NCBI GenBank assembly: GCA_965230205.1
Contig: OZ245996.1
Span: 992,001-1,056,000 of the forward strand
Source: CANLBN01 sp965230205
Lineage (GTDB): Bacteria > Pseudomonadota > Gammaproteobacteria > Pseudomonadales > Cellvibrionaceae
Reading direction: 5' to 3'
DNA length: 64,000 nt
In this document: piece by piece, positions 15,999-24,836 of the stretch
How positions within the stretch are numbered: the first letter of the stretch is position 1
Layout: every line of letters starts with the position of its first letter
The notes under the pieces: model-generated
Told to the model about the DNA's origin: nothing
What the model saw: only the letters and a program-made list of their open reading frames with translations
The model's database searches: none
Position numbers and translations under genes: made by a program

Positions 15999-17059
15999 AT
16001 GTTATCTGCACCAGAAATAGAAACAAAATCAATATGTTGACCATGTCGATTATAAAATTTTCCAGCCTCCTTCCCGACTCTATGACTACCATAGGCGGAT
16101 ACCATCCCCAGGCTTAGAGCAACAATCCACCCTGCGGGGTTTGATGCAAATAAAAGAGTTAATCCAACCCCTGAAATTACACTTGCAGCACTCCCCGCTA
16201 AAGCCTCCACAAAAATCTCATTTTTCTTTTGGATGGTTCTCGCATTACCAATATCATGACAGGCCATGCCGACACCTGCAGCGGTTAGTATGATGCCCCC
16301 ATGCTTAGCGTAGCGCGCCATACGCCGCAATCGATGTAATTGACGATCAATCTTAGAAGTCGCCGGGATTACTTTTGAACGACTGATACGCACAGCTTCG
16401 CGGGCAGTTTTACCTTTGAACAATATTTTTTCAAAAGGGCCGATATGCTGCGCATATTTTTTAAGGGCCAACTGACGGCGATAGTCATATTGATTTTGTG
16501 TTAAAGCGCCACGCTGATACTGGTTCCATAACACCTTCACCTCAGCAATAAAAGCATTATGTGGCTGACTAACAAGCCCACCCCAAGTATTAAGGCCGGC
16601 ACCCAAGGCAATAGTCCCCGCAACACCATAATTTTCCTCTAACCACGCCAAGGCCCAAAACGCTTCTTGCTCATCGAGCGATAGCGGAAGATGGTGCCGA
16701 AAACGCGATTGGTAATCTCCCACAGGTTCTAAACGATGGCGCGTTGCTACCGCACCCTGCATCCCTTGATGAAAATCATCTGGCACAGGGCAAAAGGCGT
16801 TAGAATTATCTTCAAAGAGAGGCATTAGGCGCAGAAGTTGACCTGCATGAATCTCGTTAGGATCTTTAACCGATTTATTAAAATGTAATACGGATGCTAA
16901 CGCTGTCTTATAACGCGGGTCGGCATAGTTAACATCGTAATATTGGGTAATGATCTTGCTAAGAGTATCGCCTGATTTAACTTGGTAGATAACAGGTGTT
17001 GTCAGCGTATTATTAAGAGGGCTTTCAAGTTGTTGTATTAGTGCTTCAGTCGCTTCCAT
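15989..17059 (-). CDS. LysM protein with hydrophobic glycine-rich C-terminus, candidate antibacterial effector
   Basis: The 356-residue protein has no signal peptide. Residues about 23-78 form a LysM peptidoglycan-binding domain (YQVKSGDTLSKII, then IHAGQLLRL). The middle (about 90-245) is soluble and basic, with LDEQEAFWALAWLEENYGV. Residues about 253-325 contain three Gly/Ala-rich hydrophobic segments (GIILTAAGVGMA, LAGSAASVISGVGLTLLF, GWIVALSLGMVSAYGS), as in glycine-zipper pore-forming proteins. The overlap with a multi-segment membrane protein and a decayed second copy of that pair suggest an effector with immunity. No T6SS, VgrG or PAAR is in the window. It could also be an envelope-associated protein of other function. 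Confidence 0.7.
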   Translation of the reverse strand: MEATEALIQQLESPLNNTLTTPVIYQVKSGDTLSKIITQYYDVNYADPRYKTALASVLHFNKSVKDPNEIHAGQLLRLMPLFEDNSNAFCPVPDDFHQGMQGAVATRHRLEPVGDYQSRFRHHLPLSLDEQEAFWALAWLEENYGVAGTIALGAGLNTWGGLVSQPHNAFIAEVKVLWNQYQRGALTQNQYDYRRQLALKKYAQHIGPFEKILFKGKTAREAVRISRSKVIPATSKIDRQLHRLRRMARYAKHGGIILTAAGVGMACHDIGNARTIQKKNEIFVEALAGSAASVISGVGLTLLFASNPAGWIVALSLGMVSAYGSHRVGKEAGKFYNRHGQHIDFVSISGADNICK

Positions 17060-17390
17060 TAGAATTCCTATCGTTTATCTTATTAGCTTCCTACTCTTTT
17101 ATACCACTTGAGCAGCATAATTCTCAGAATAAAAAAAAGGGGATATAGACGCAAGCCACATGTCACCTAACTCTTCTTTTTACGATCTATAGGCTGACAT
17201 TATATGAACCAATTCACACTAATCAGGGTATGCAAGCTATCGTCATTATTCATTAATAGGAAATAGATAAAAAATGCATTTATCATAGCGAGCTATATAA
17301 TAATGGACTAGCTAAAATATTCATACTATCGTCTTATATTGCATATATAACTCATACGTTAACTCATTAAATGTTATAATTTTCGACAAT
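17060..17390 (+). promoter_or_regulatory. Intergenic region with extended -10 promoter for the OhrR-like gene
   Basis: This 331-bp AT-rich spacer separates the LysM gene from the divergent OhrR-like gene. Its clearest signal is TGTTATAAT at 17372-17380, an extended -10, which ends only 10 bp before the ATG at 17391. The transcript would therefore have a leader of a few nucleotides and no Shine-Dalgarno. No other gene is seen. Confidence 0.5.
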
Positions 17391-17867
17391 ATGAAAAATG
17401 ACACACAAAATCTAACGACTGTTGACGGGGCAAGCAGCGATAATCAGCTTAAAATTGATTATCAACTATGCTTTTCACTCTATTCCACGTCGAGAGCAAT
17501 CACCAAGCAATACGCCGTTCTACTTAAAGAATTAGAGGTTACCTACCCGCAATATCTGGTACTGCTGATCCTTTGGGAAAGTGATGGCTTGTCGATTCAA
17601 GACATTGCGAAAAAGCTTGAGCTGGAAGGCGCTACAACAACGCCGCTAATCCAACGCATGGAAAAACTTGAACTCGTCAGCAGGCAACGAAGTTCTGAAG
17701 ATGAGAGGCGCGTTCATGTACACCTCACACAAAAAGGGAAAAAACTTCGAGAAAAGGCCAAGGGCGTCCCTAGCGCCTTAGGTTGCGCATTAGACATTGA
17801 TGAAGCAGCTGCACAAAAGATTATTTCTCAGATGAATGAGCTAAAAAACAATATTAAGAGGCAGTAG
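17391..17867 (+). CDS. MarR-family regulator of the OhrR type
   Basis: The 158-residue protein matches OhrR: YQLCFSLYSTSRAITKQY with reactive cysteine C27, then ELEVTYPQYLVLLILWE, a winged helix (SIQDIAKKLELEGATTTPLIQRMEKLELV) and the wing RSSEDERRVHVHLT. OhrR proteins sense organic peroxides by oxidation of that cysteine and usually repress ohr. No ohr gene is in the window, so its target is elsewhere or is one of the neighbours, such as the convergent RidA/hydrolase unit. A nearly leaderless mRNA is predicted from the promoter position. Similar cysteine-based MarR regulators may respond to other oxidants. Confidence 0.88.
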   Translation: MKNDTQNLTTVDGASSDNQLKIDYQLCFSLYSTSRAITKQYAVLLKELEVTYPQYLVLLILWESDGLSIQDIAKKLELEGATTTPLIQRMEKLELVSRQRSSEDERRVHVHLTQKGKKLREKAKGVPSALGCALDIDEAAAQKIISQMNELKNNIKRQ

Positions 17868-17913
17868 CTTTAACAGCCATTAAATATTAGTAGCTTCGAC
17901 TCTACCTTTCGAT

Positions 17914-17950
17914 AAAAAATAGAGCGATTAACATCATGTTAATCGCTCTA
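17914..17950 (-). terminator. Terminator of the RidA-like gene
   Basis: TAGAGCGATTAACA (17920-17933) and TGTTAATCGCTCTA (17937-17950) form a perfect 14-bp stem with a 3-nt loop. On the minus strand the stem is followed by TTTTTTATC, so it ends the RidA-side transcript; it also sits after the convergent OhrR-like gene. Confidence 0.85.
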
Positions 17951-17978
17951 TAACAACTCGCAACGCAATCAGTAACGA

Positions 17979-18473
17979 TTATTTAGCGGCTATTAGTGAT
18001 ACCTCTACTAGCACTTCTGCATTGGGCTTACCACCTGGCAAAGCACCAATATCAATGGCTTCTCGAGCTGGTGGAATATCACCTTCACCCCAGTAGGTTC
18101 CGTACACTTTATTAAAAGCGCCGTAGTTTTTAATATCTGTCATAAAAACAGACACCTTAACGGCATCATTAAATGTATACCCGGCCTTGTCTAATACCGC
18201 TTTAATATTCTCCATCACAATTTTCGTTTGATCTTCCATATCATTCTTACCGTCACGCGCGTACTCAGGAATAGCACCATTAACATAAGGAATATTTCCG
18301 GAGACAAATAACATACCATTTTTAAGCTTAATACCTGGCGTATATGGTGCAATGGGCTTATTACCTGTATATATGGCCTCGCGTACATCAGCACTGGCCT
18401 GCCCCATCAATAAACAACTGGCAGAAACCGTTGATAAAATAGCAATGATAGTTTTTAACGTTTTCTTATACAT
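17979..18473 (-). CDS. Exported RidA/YjgF-family protein
   Basis: The 164-residue protein has an N-terminal signal peptide (residues 1-28, cleavage after ASADV or nearby), unlike cytoplasmic RidA. The mature domain has IAPYTPGIKLKNGMLFVSGNIPY, VMENIKAVLDKAGYTFNDAVKVSVF and PPAREAIDI with the arginine used in RidA to bind the carboxylate of imine substrates. RidA enzymes deaminate reactive enamines and imines; a periplasmic role is less understood. It lies 45 bp after an exported alpha/beta hydrolase, so both belong to one periplasmic unit. Confidence 0.9.
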   Translation of the reverse strand: MYKKTLKTIIAILSTVSASCLLMGQASADVREAIYTGNKPIAPYTPGIKLKNGMLFVSGNIPYVNGAIPEYARDGKNDMEDQTKIVMENIKAVLDKAGYTFNDAVKVSVFMTDIKNYGAFNKVYGTYWGEGDIPPAREAIDIGALPGGKPNAEVLVEVSLIAAK

Positions 18474-18518
18474 AAGACTCTCCTCATTTATTGATTATTG
18501 GTCTTTGCTTAGTAATCA

Positions 18519-19301
18519 TTATTGAGCCGCTTTAATAATAAGATCTGCGACAGTTTCAGGGTGCGATACCATCACAACGTGCGATGCACCCTCGACCTCA
18601 ACAATTGATTTTGCCTTTGCTCTCTCAGCCATCCATTTCATCGCTTTTGCAGGGATATTTTTGTCCGCTGTACCATATACATGATATGAAGGCACGGATT
18701 CCCATGCTGGGTGGGCAGCTTTAAAGTTTTCTAAAATAGCGGCTTTAGCAATAGGACGCTGAGCTGTTGCCATTAGGTCGGCCTGTTTTTGGGGGACATC
18801 ATGAGCAAATTGATCTCTAAATTTATTTTGGTCAATGTAAAAATCAACTTCACCCTGAGCATTAGTAAACGTCACTAATGTTGGCCCTAAAGTGCCACCA
18901 GGATATTTACCCGCTAAACCCGCTACCGTCTCATCAGCTGCTGGCGTAAATGCAGCAACGTAAACCAACGATTTAACTCGGCTTGTCGCAGCCGCATTAC
19001 TAATCAACATGCCACCGTATGAGTGGCCAACCAACACGATTGGGCCCTCAACATTAGCTAATTGTGTATTAAGGTAAGTACTGTCGCCGTGCACACTGCG
19101 CAATGGGTTAGCAATACTCACCACCTTAAGCCCTTTCTTTTTCAAGATAGGAACAACACCATTCCAACTACTGGAATCAGCAAATGCACCATGTACCAAA
19201 ACAACGGTTTTTGCTTTTAACTCAGCGGCCGCAAAGCCAGAAAATAATACAGTGCTGAACAGAACCAGCACTGCCGCCATAGTAGATCGAATATTTTTCA
19301 T
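18519..19301 (-). CDS. Exported alpha/beta-fold hydrolase
   Basis: The 260-residue protein begins with a signal peptide (residues 1-26, AAA cleavage region). The hydrolase core has VVLVHGAFADSSSW for the oxyanion region, the nucleophile elbow VGHSYGGML, an aspartate in YGTADKNIP and the histidine in VEGASHVVMVSHP. It resembles salicylate-esterase-like hydrolases common in proteobacteria; the substrate is unknown. The region upstream (19391-19459) holds a cluster of palindromes that could be operators. It is the first gene before the RidA-like gene. Confidence 0.87.
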   Translation of the reverse strand: MKNIRSTMAAVLVLFSTVLFSGFAAAELKAKTVVLVHGAFADSSSWNGVVPILKKKGLKVVSIANPLRSVHGDSTYLNTQLANVEGPIVLVGHSYGGMLISNAAATSRVKSLVYVAAFTPAADETVAGLAGKYPGGTLGPTLVTFTNAQGEVDFYIDQNKFRDQFAHDVPQKQADLMATAQRPIAKAAILENFKAAHPAWESVPSYHVYGTADKNIPAKAMKWMAERAKAKSIVEVEGASHVVMVSHPETVADLIIKAAQ

Positions 19302-19390
19302 AAATTGATTACCTCTAGTGGATCAAAAATTACAGAACATTAAAAATGAATCGTCTATTTGAGGCATGGCATCAAATCAAACCTTTTGGC

Positions 19391-19459
19391 TAGTGCACTA
19401 CCTAAATACCGATGCGATCACTATATACAAATATAGTGAGCAAGTAAATAGTGCACTAT
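19391..19459. promoter_or_regulatory. Palindrome cluster upstream of the hydrolase-RidA unit
   Basis: The palindrome TAGTGCACTA occurs twice (19391-19400 and 19449-19458). Between them lies CACTATAT (19419-19426) with ATATAGTG (19431-19438). All three share a TAGTG/CACTA half-site. They lie 90-160 bp upstream of the hydrolase start in an otherwise empty 331-bp spacer (19302-19632). They look like operators of one dimeric regulator, which might be the nearby OhrR-like protein or the AsnC-type protein. Confidence 0.5.
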
Positions 19460-19632
19460 ATTTATATAATTACCCTTACTTCAGTCACTAGAAGCAATAC
19501 ATTTATGAGAGTCAGGTAATGTAGGATATAGATTTAACAGAGATTAAGGTGAAGAAACCTCCCCTCTTATTGAGACCCAATAGTAAATACTAACTCACAC
19601 CAAGACTAGCTCACCCCAATGAATAGTAATAA

Positions 19633-20085
19633 CTAAGGCACAGCGGAATACACTTGTTTAAAGCAACGCAATGTGAGGCTCGAACGCGTATTTTTTATCC
19701 CTCGAATTTTATACAATTTATTCACTAGGAAATCCTCGTAGCCTTTAGTACCCGCAACAGCAATTTTGATAAAACAGTCATATTCCCCCGTCAACATGTA
19801 GGCTTCGATGACTTCCGGCATATCAGCAATGGTTTTTTCAAAATCACTGAATATGTCCGCATCATGCCGCTCAAACATAATTTCAATGATAGCGGTATCC
19901 GGTAGGCCTATTTTGGCCTGATCGATAATGGTCACATAACGCTCAATAACACCCTCTTTCTCCATTCGGCGAACTCTCGACCAGCAAGGGCTGATAGATA
20001 AGCCGACTTTTTCAGCTAAAGCAGGATTAGTCAGTCTCGCGTTTCCATGCAAGGCATTCAGAATTTTTCGATCAGTCTTATCCAT
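19633..20085 (-). CDS. Lrp/AsnC-family transcriptional regulator
   Basis: The 150-residue protein has an N-terminal helix-turn-helix (DKTDRKILNALHGNARLTNPALAEKVGLSISPCWSRVRRMEKEGVI) and a C-terminal RAM ligand-binding domain (EAYMLTGEYDCFIKIAV, then FLVNKLYKIRGIKNTRSSLTL). Family members bind amino acids and regulate amino-acid metabolism. It is divergent from the benzoylformate-decarboxylase-like gene with a 222-bp AT-rich spacer, so that gene is the likeliest target, with autoregulation. No specific effector can be named. Confidence 0.92.
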   Translation of the reverse strand: MDKTDRKILNALHGNARLTNPALAEKVGLSISPCWSRVRRMEKEGVIERYVTIIDQAKIGLPDTAIIEIMFERHDADIFSDFEKTIADMPEVIEAYMLTGEYDCFIKIAVAGTKGYEDFLVNKLYKIRGIKNTRSSLTLRCFKQVYSAVP

Positions 20086-20307
20086 CTCACATATCTCTTT
20101 CTAACTCATCTGTTTATATATACACAACATAAAAGGATATTTTTCTGCAAAATAACAAATAAACAATATTTTATACTTACATATAGACTTATTATTATTT
20201 AAATAAGCAAAAAATACCCAAAATATTACATTATTATCTTTTTAGATATTAACGCTTGTTAGCCCATTGCACTATTGCTGCGGCTTATTCGATGAGAGAG
20301 GATAAAA

Positions 20308-21981
20308 ATGGCAGAAAACAATAGACGCAATGGAGCCAATATATTGCTGGATGTGCTAGAGAGTGAGGGTGTTGAGTATATTTTTGGCAATCCGGGTACA
20401 ACCGAATTACCCCTGATGGATGCGCTTATCAATAGACCAAACATTCATTACATCTGGGGCTTACAAGAAGCATGCGTTGTCGCTATGGCCGATGGATATG
20501 CTCAAGCATCAGGAAAGCCAGGCTTCATCAATTTACATACCGCCGGCGGTCTTGGTCATGGGATGGGCAACCTGCTTAACGCTTATACATCAGGTACACC
20601 GCTTGTGGTCACGGCGGGACAGCAGGACTCACGACACGCCATTACCGACCCTTTATTACAAGGCGACCTTATCTCCATTGCAACACCGACCACCAAGTGG
20701 GCAACTGAAGTTACTAGCCCAGAACAAATTCCGGTGTTAATCCGCCGCGCCTTTCAAGATAGTCAGGACACACCTTCTGGCCCTGTGTTCTTATCGTTAC
20801 CTATGGATGTTATGGAGAGGAAAAGCTCAATCAATATTCCGAAGGTTTCTCATGTTGACCGCAGACCTGTCGCTCATTCACTATCCGAATTAGCCGACGC
20901 GTTGGCATCAATCACCCCTGGCAAAGTTGCGATTATCGCTGGTGATGAAATATCATCAAATGATGCGCACAACGAAGTCGTTGAACTGGCCGAAATACTA
21001 GCTGCTCCCGTCTTTGGGTCTTCCTGGCCTGCACACATCCCTTACCCAACCAGCCATTATTTATGGCAAGGGAACCTGCCAACCAAAGCGATTGATATTG
21101 CCGAAAAAATACAAGAGTTCGATTGTGTATTCGCTCTTGGTGGAAAATCATTTATCACAATTTTGTATTCTGAGGCATCAGCATTGCCAGAGAACTGCGA
21201 GCTGTTTCAGCTATCAGTAGACGGGCGAGACTTAGGCAGAACCTACCCGTCCAAATTATCCGTCGTTGGCGACATCCAGTTTTCACTGCAAAAACTCAAT
21301 ACATTATTGAGAGAAAGTGTCATCGACAATCATGAAGAATACGAAGCATTAAAAGTCTCCGCTAAAAGAAAGTTCGAGACAAAGAAGCAGTCTCTACACA
21401 AGCGAGCAGATACCTTGATTACCAGAGAGACTATACACCCGATGGTTGCCTCACGTGAACTTGCACAAGCCATAGGCGCAACGCCTATTGTTGATGAAGC
21501 GATTGCTACAGCGACTTACTTAAGGCAATTCTTAAATAACAACGAAGTTCGACAATATTCGTTTCTACGAGGTGGCGCACTAGGATGGGGAATGCCAGCC
21601 GCTATTGGATTTTCACTGGGAATTGATAGACAACCGGTTGTCTCTTTAGTCGGCGATGGTGCAGCAATGTATTCACCGCAAGCGCTATGGACAGCGGCTC
21701 ATGAAGACTTGCCCGTAACATTTATTGTCATCAACAACCGAGAATATAATGTGTTAAAAAACTTTATGCGCTCACAAGCCCATTACAATGCAGCGATAAC
21801 AGGACAATTTATTGCCATGGATATCAATAAACCAGCCATTGATTTTCAGGCTCTAGCAACCTCAATGGGCATGCCATCACAAAAAATCACTTCATTCGAT
21901 AACATTCAAAAACATGTCACTGACGCCATAAAATCAAATAAACCCAATGTTATTGAAATCGTTGTGAGTGCTGAAGATTAA
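20308..21981 (+). CDS. Thiamine-diphosphate enzyme, benzoylformate decarboxylase-like
   Basis: The 557-residue protein is a ThDP-dependent 2-oxoacid decarboxylase/lyase. The N-terminal domain has the activating glutamate E33 in NPGTTELPLMDA and EACVVAMADGYAQASGKP. The ThDP motif runs from G449 (GDGAAMYSPQALWTAAHE) to VINNREYN. LHTAGGLGHGMGNLLNA and VTAGQQDSR match MdlC-type sequences, but specificity (benzoylformate, other 2-oxoacids) is not certain. Divergent from an Lrp/AsnC regulator and followed by a terminator, it is a single-gene unit. The upstream regulator suggests control by an amino acid or its oxoacid. Confidence 0.85.
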   Translation: MAENNRRNGANILLDVLESEGVEYIFGNPGTTELPLMDALINRPNIHYIWGLQEACVVAMADGYAQASGKPGFINLHTAGGLGHGMGNLLNAYTSGTPLVVTAGQQDSRHAITDPLLQGDLISIATPTTKWATEVTSPEQIPVLIRRAFQDSQDTPSGPVFLSLPMDVMERKSSINIPKVSHVDRRPVAHSLSELADALASITPGKVAIIAGDEISSNDAHNEVVELAEILAAPVFGSSWPAHIPYPTSHYLWQGNLPTKAIDIAEKIQEFDCVFALGGKSFITILYSEASALPENCELFQLSVDGRDLGRTYPSKLSVVGDIQFSLQKLNTLLRESVIDNHEEYEALKVSAKRKFETKKQSLHKRADTLITRETIHPMVASRELAQAIGATPIVDEAIATATYLRQFLNNNEVRQYSFLRGGALGWGMPAAIGFSLGIDRQPVVSLVGDGAAMYSPQALWTAAHEDLPVTFIVINNREYNVLKNFMRSQAHYNAAITGQFIAMDINKPAIDFQALATSMGMPSQKITSFDNIQKHVTDAIKSNKPNVIEIVVSAED

Positions 21982-21983
21982 AG

Positions 21984-22030
21984 CGAAAAAGCGGGGGTTT
22001 ATATCATTAACCTCATCAACCGCTTTTTCG
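21984..22030. terminator. Bidirectional terminator between the decarboxylase and ybiT
   Basis: CGAAAAAGCGG (21984-21994) and CCGCTTTTTCG (22020-22030) form a perfect 11-bp stem with a 25-nt loop that holds a smaller inner pairing (GGTT/AACC). On the minus strand the stem continues into CTTT. It lies between convergent genes. Confidence 0.65.
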
Positions 22031-22076
22031 ATTAAGACTATTTCTACTAAAACTATGGAAGCACAAGTAAAACGTA

Positions 22077-23693
22077 TTATTTTGAATAAGAATTCACTGA
22101 CCGCTCTATTTCCTGGCTGGACAGATACTCACTATAAGTGCCTTTAAAGTTTATCAACTCCTCATCCTTGATCTCTATAATTTGTGTCGCCAGAGACGAT
22201 ACAAACTCGCGGTCATGGCTTACAAAAATCAATGTGCCTTCATAGTGCTCTAGCGCTAAGTTCAACGATTCAATAGCTTCCATATCCAAGTGGTTGGTTG
22301 GCTCATCCATTAACAGCACATTACTATCCATCATCATCAACTTACCGAATAGCAGGCGGTTTTTCTCACCACCAGAACATACAGCCACACGCTTTTTAAA
22401 ATCATCAGCAGAAAATAATAATCGGCCTAATGTCGCTCTGACAATCTGGTCATCATGGCTAGGCTTACGCCACTGGCTCATCCAGTCAAATAAATTAATA
22501 TCACCCGTAAAGTCTGCGGTGCTATCCTGAGGGCAGTACCCCAAACTAGCGTTTTCCGCCCATTTTACTCGCCCATTATCAGGAGAAAGCTCATTCATCA
22601 AGCAACGCAATAACGTGGTTTTACCGACACCATTTTCACCAATAATAGCCAAACGCTCACCAGCATCAACAATAATCTCGCCTTTTTTAAATAAGGTTTC
22701 TCCATCAAATCCATGGCCCAGATTTTCCAAAGTAACAGCTTGACGATGTAGTTTTTTATCTTGCTTAAAGCGGATATAAGGGCTAACTCGACTGGAGGGT
22801 TTTATCTCCTCCAGTTTAATCTTTTCAAGTTGCTTTGCTCGTGAAGTGGCTTGCTTAGCCTTAGAAGCATTCGCCGAAAAGCGGCTGACAAACTGTTGCA
22901 AGTCGGCGATCTGAGCACTTTTTTTACTGTTTTCTGCGCGCAAACGTTCTTGTGCTTGAGTCGATGCCCTCATAAAGTCGTCGTAATTTCCTGGGTAGAC
23001 TCGCAGCTCACCATAATCGATATCTGCCATATGGGTGCATACCGCATTTAAAAAGTGACGGTCATGAGAAATAATCACCATCGTACTATTACGTTCGTTT
23101 AAGACCTCTTCCAACCAGCGAATCGTATTAATATCCAGGTTATTGGTTGGTTCGTCCAACAATAAAATATCGGGATCAGAAAACAAGGCTTGAGCAAGCA
23201 GAACCCGCAGCTTCCAACCGGGGGCGACTTCACTCATGGGGCCAAAGTGCAGCGCCTCATCAATACCGGCCCCTAGTAATATTTCTCCCGCTCGGCTTTC
23301 GGCACTATAACCGTCCATTTCGGCGAATTGCGTTTCCAGGTCAGCAACCTTCATCCCATCTTCTTCGGACATCTCAGCGAGGGAATAAATGCGATCTCGC
23401 TCTTGCTTGATAGCCCATAACTCAGTGTGCCCCATAATCACAGTATCAATAACACTGAATTCTTCAAACGCAAATTGATCCTGATGCAACTTACCCAGAC
23501 GTTCGTTGGGTGAAATAGACACATTGCCAGCTGTGGGCGCGAGGCTACCGTCTAATATTTTCATAAATGTGGATTTACCACAGCCATTGGCACCAATCAG
23601 ACCATAGCGATTACCATTACCAAATTTGACGGAGATATTTTCAAACAGCGGTTTGGCGCCAAACTGCATGGTTATATTAGCGGTTGAGATCAA
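22077..23693 (-). CDS. ybiT: ABC-F ATPase YbiT
   Basis: The 538-residue protein has two tandem ABC ATPase domains separated by a linker (about residues 230-320, RAENSKKSAQIADLQQF). Walker A motifs are GANGCGKST and GENGVGKTT, with signature and Walker B (LLLDEPTNNLDI, LLMDEPTNHLDM). The N-terminus (TANITMQFGAKPLFENISVKFGNGNRYGLIG) is closely like E. coli YbiT. ABC-F proteins of this type bind the ribosomal E site and relieve translation stalls; no membrane domain is present. Single-gene unit. Confidence 0.92.
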   Translation of the reverse strand: MISTANITMQFGAKPLFENISVKFGNGNRYGLIGANGCGKSTFMKILDGSLAPTAGNVSISPNERLGKLHQDQFAFEEFSVIDTVIMGHTELWAIKQERDRIYSLAEMSEEDGMKVADLETQFAEMDGYSAESRAGEILLGAGIDEALHFGPMSEVAPGWKLRVLLAQALFSDPDILLLDEPTNNLDINTIRWLEEVLNERNSTMVIISHDRHFLNAVCTHMADIDYGELRVYPGNYDDFMRASTQAQERLRAENSKKSAQIADLQQFVSRFSANASKAKQATSRAKQLEKIKLEEIKPSSRVSPYIRFKQDKKLHRQAVTLENLGHGFDGETLFKKGEIIVDAGERLAIIGENGVGKTTLLRCLMNELSPDNGRVKWAENASLGYCPQDSTADFTGDINLFDWMSQWRKPSHDDQIVRATLGRLLFSADDFKKRVAVCSGGEKNRLLFGKLMMMDSNVLLMDEPTNHLDMEAIESLNLALEHYEGTLIFVSHDREFVSSLATQIIEIKDEELINFKGTYSEYLSSQEIERSVNSYSK

Positions 23694-23905
23694 GGCAGAA
23701 TTCCTAATACGATTAAAACAGAAGGGGAACAGTAAAAAGGGGCGTACTATAGAGAGTTAGGGACAGAAGGTCGAGTGAATTTTATACTTCACTGCTCTCC
23801 ATACTGACTACTCTCCACACTTCACTGCCATACAATACTGTTAACAATAAACAGCCCCTAGTCTCATTCATGACAGAAACAAAGGGCTGCATGAAGAGGG
23901 GAATA

Positions 23906-24349
23906 TTATGCAGTGGTAATGTACTTGAGTATTTCAACAATCTGTTGTGGCGTTTGCGCCCAACCCATTGCAGCACCATCGACTTCTTTTAACGGGTGAA
24001 TAATATCTTCACTATGCAGTGTAAGGTAAGGTTTGCCTAAAGCGGCACAAAAGCCCGCATCAAATGCTGCATTCCACTGTTTGTATTTATCGCCAAACCG
24101 AACCACTGCAAGGTCACAATCTTCAATTAAGGTTTTAATGCGAATCGCATTCACCTTAGACGACTGATGATCCCGCCAGAAATTGTTGCTTTGCTCACCC
24201 AACACATCACCCGCTGCATCACTGCTCTCGTGTACAGTCACTGCCGAGCTGAAAGTAACAGGTAGATCCAGTGCTTTAGAGCCCTCTATGATCTGCTCAC
24301 GCCAATCGGTATGAATTTCACCTGATAAATAAATATTCCACGTTTTCAT
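23906..24349 (-). CDS. YtoQ-family protein
   Basis: The protein (148 residues from the ATG at 24349) begins MKTWNIYLSGEIHTDWRE and contains TFSSAVTVHESSDAAGD, NAIRIKTLIEDCDLAVVRFGDKYKQWNAAFDAGFCAALGKP. This is the YtoQ pattern, a small Rossmann-like protein related to nucleoside 2-deoxyribosyltransferases, of unknown function. I prefer 24349 over the in-frame ATG at 24397 because AGAGAGAG lies 6-7 nt upstream and the family starts there. It is the last of a minus-strand group. Confidence 0.85.
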   Translation of the reverse strand: MKTWNIYLSGEIHTDWREQIIEGSKALDLPVTFSSAVTVHESSDAAGDVLGEQSNNFWRDHQSSKVNAIRIKTLIEDCDLAVVRFGDKYKQWNAAFDAGFCAALGKPYLTLHSEDIIHPLKEVDGAAMGWAQTPQQIVEILKYITTA

Positions 24350-24407
24350 TACATCTCTCTCTTTGGTCATTAATGTGATTAATTCGAGCCCAATCACATT
24401 TAGTTTA

Positions 24408-24836
24408 TTAAAAATAACAACTCATTTTATAGTACGGGATGTCGGCTTTATAAAATCGCTCGCCCTCTGTTACAAGGTTAAAGCGTCGATAGAAGCTAAT
24501 AGCAGATTCTCTTGCATCACACCAAAAATATCGTACTCCACTTGCCTGAATATCTGACAGTATATACCTTAATAAAGTACTTCCAACCCCCTGCCCCTGA
24601 TGTGATTCAAGGGTAGCAAACTTCCTTAATCTGGCATTGGCTCCATCGAGATAAATTGATGCAACACTTACCAATTGGGAATCAATAAAGGCACCGAAAT
24701 GTAGAGCTTCCTTACTTTCATCCCCGTCCACATAACAGAACTCAGGGGATTCTGAGGGCCACAATACTTGATGACGAATAGGAATAGCTTCTCGCCAATG
24801 AATATTTCGTATAACTAGAGCATTACGTTCTATCAA
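24408..24836 (-). CDS. GNAT-family N-acetyltransferase
   Basis: The 142-residue protein has the acetyl-CoA-binding motif in RKFATLESHQGQGVGSTLLRYI, preceded by a typical GNAT strand (LVSVASIYLDG) and followed by YFWCDARESAISFYRRFNL. The substrate is unknown. Its start overlaps the end of the upstream Nudix gene by 4 nt, so the two are translationally coupled. Confidence 0.9.
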   Translation of the reverse strand: MIERNALVIRNIHWREAIPIRHQVLWPSESPEFCYVDGDESKEALHFGAFIDSQLVSVASIYLDGANARLRKFATLESHQGQGVGSTLLRYILSDIQASGVRYFWCDARESAISFYRRFNLVTEGERFYKADIPYYKMSCYF

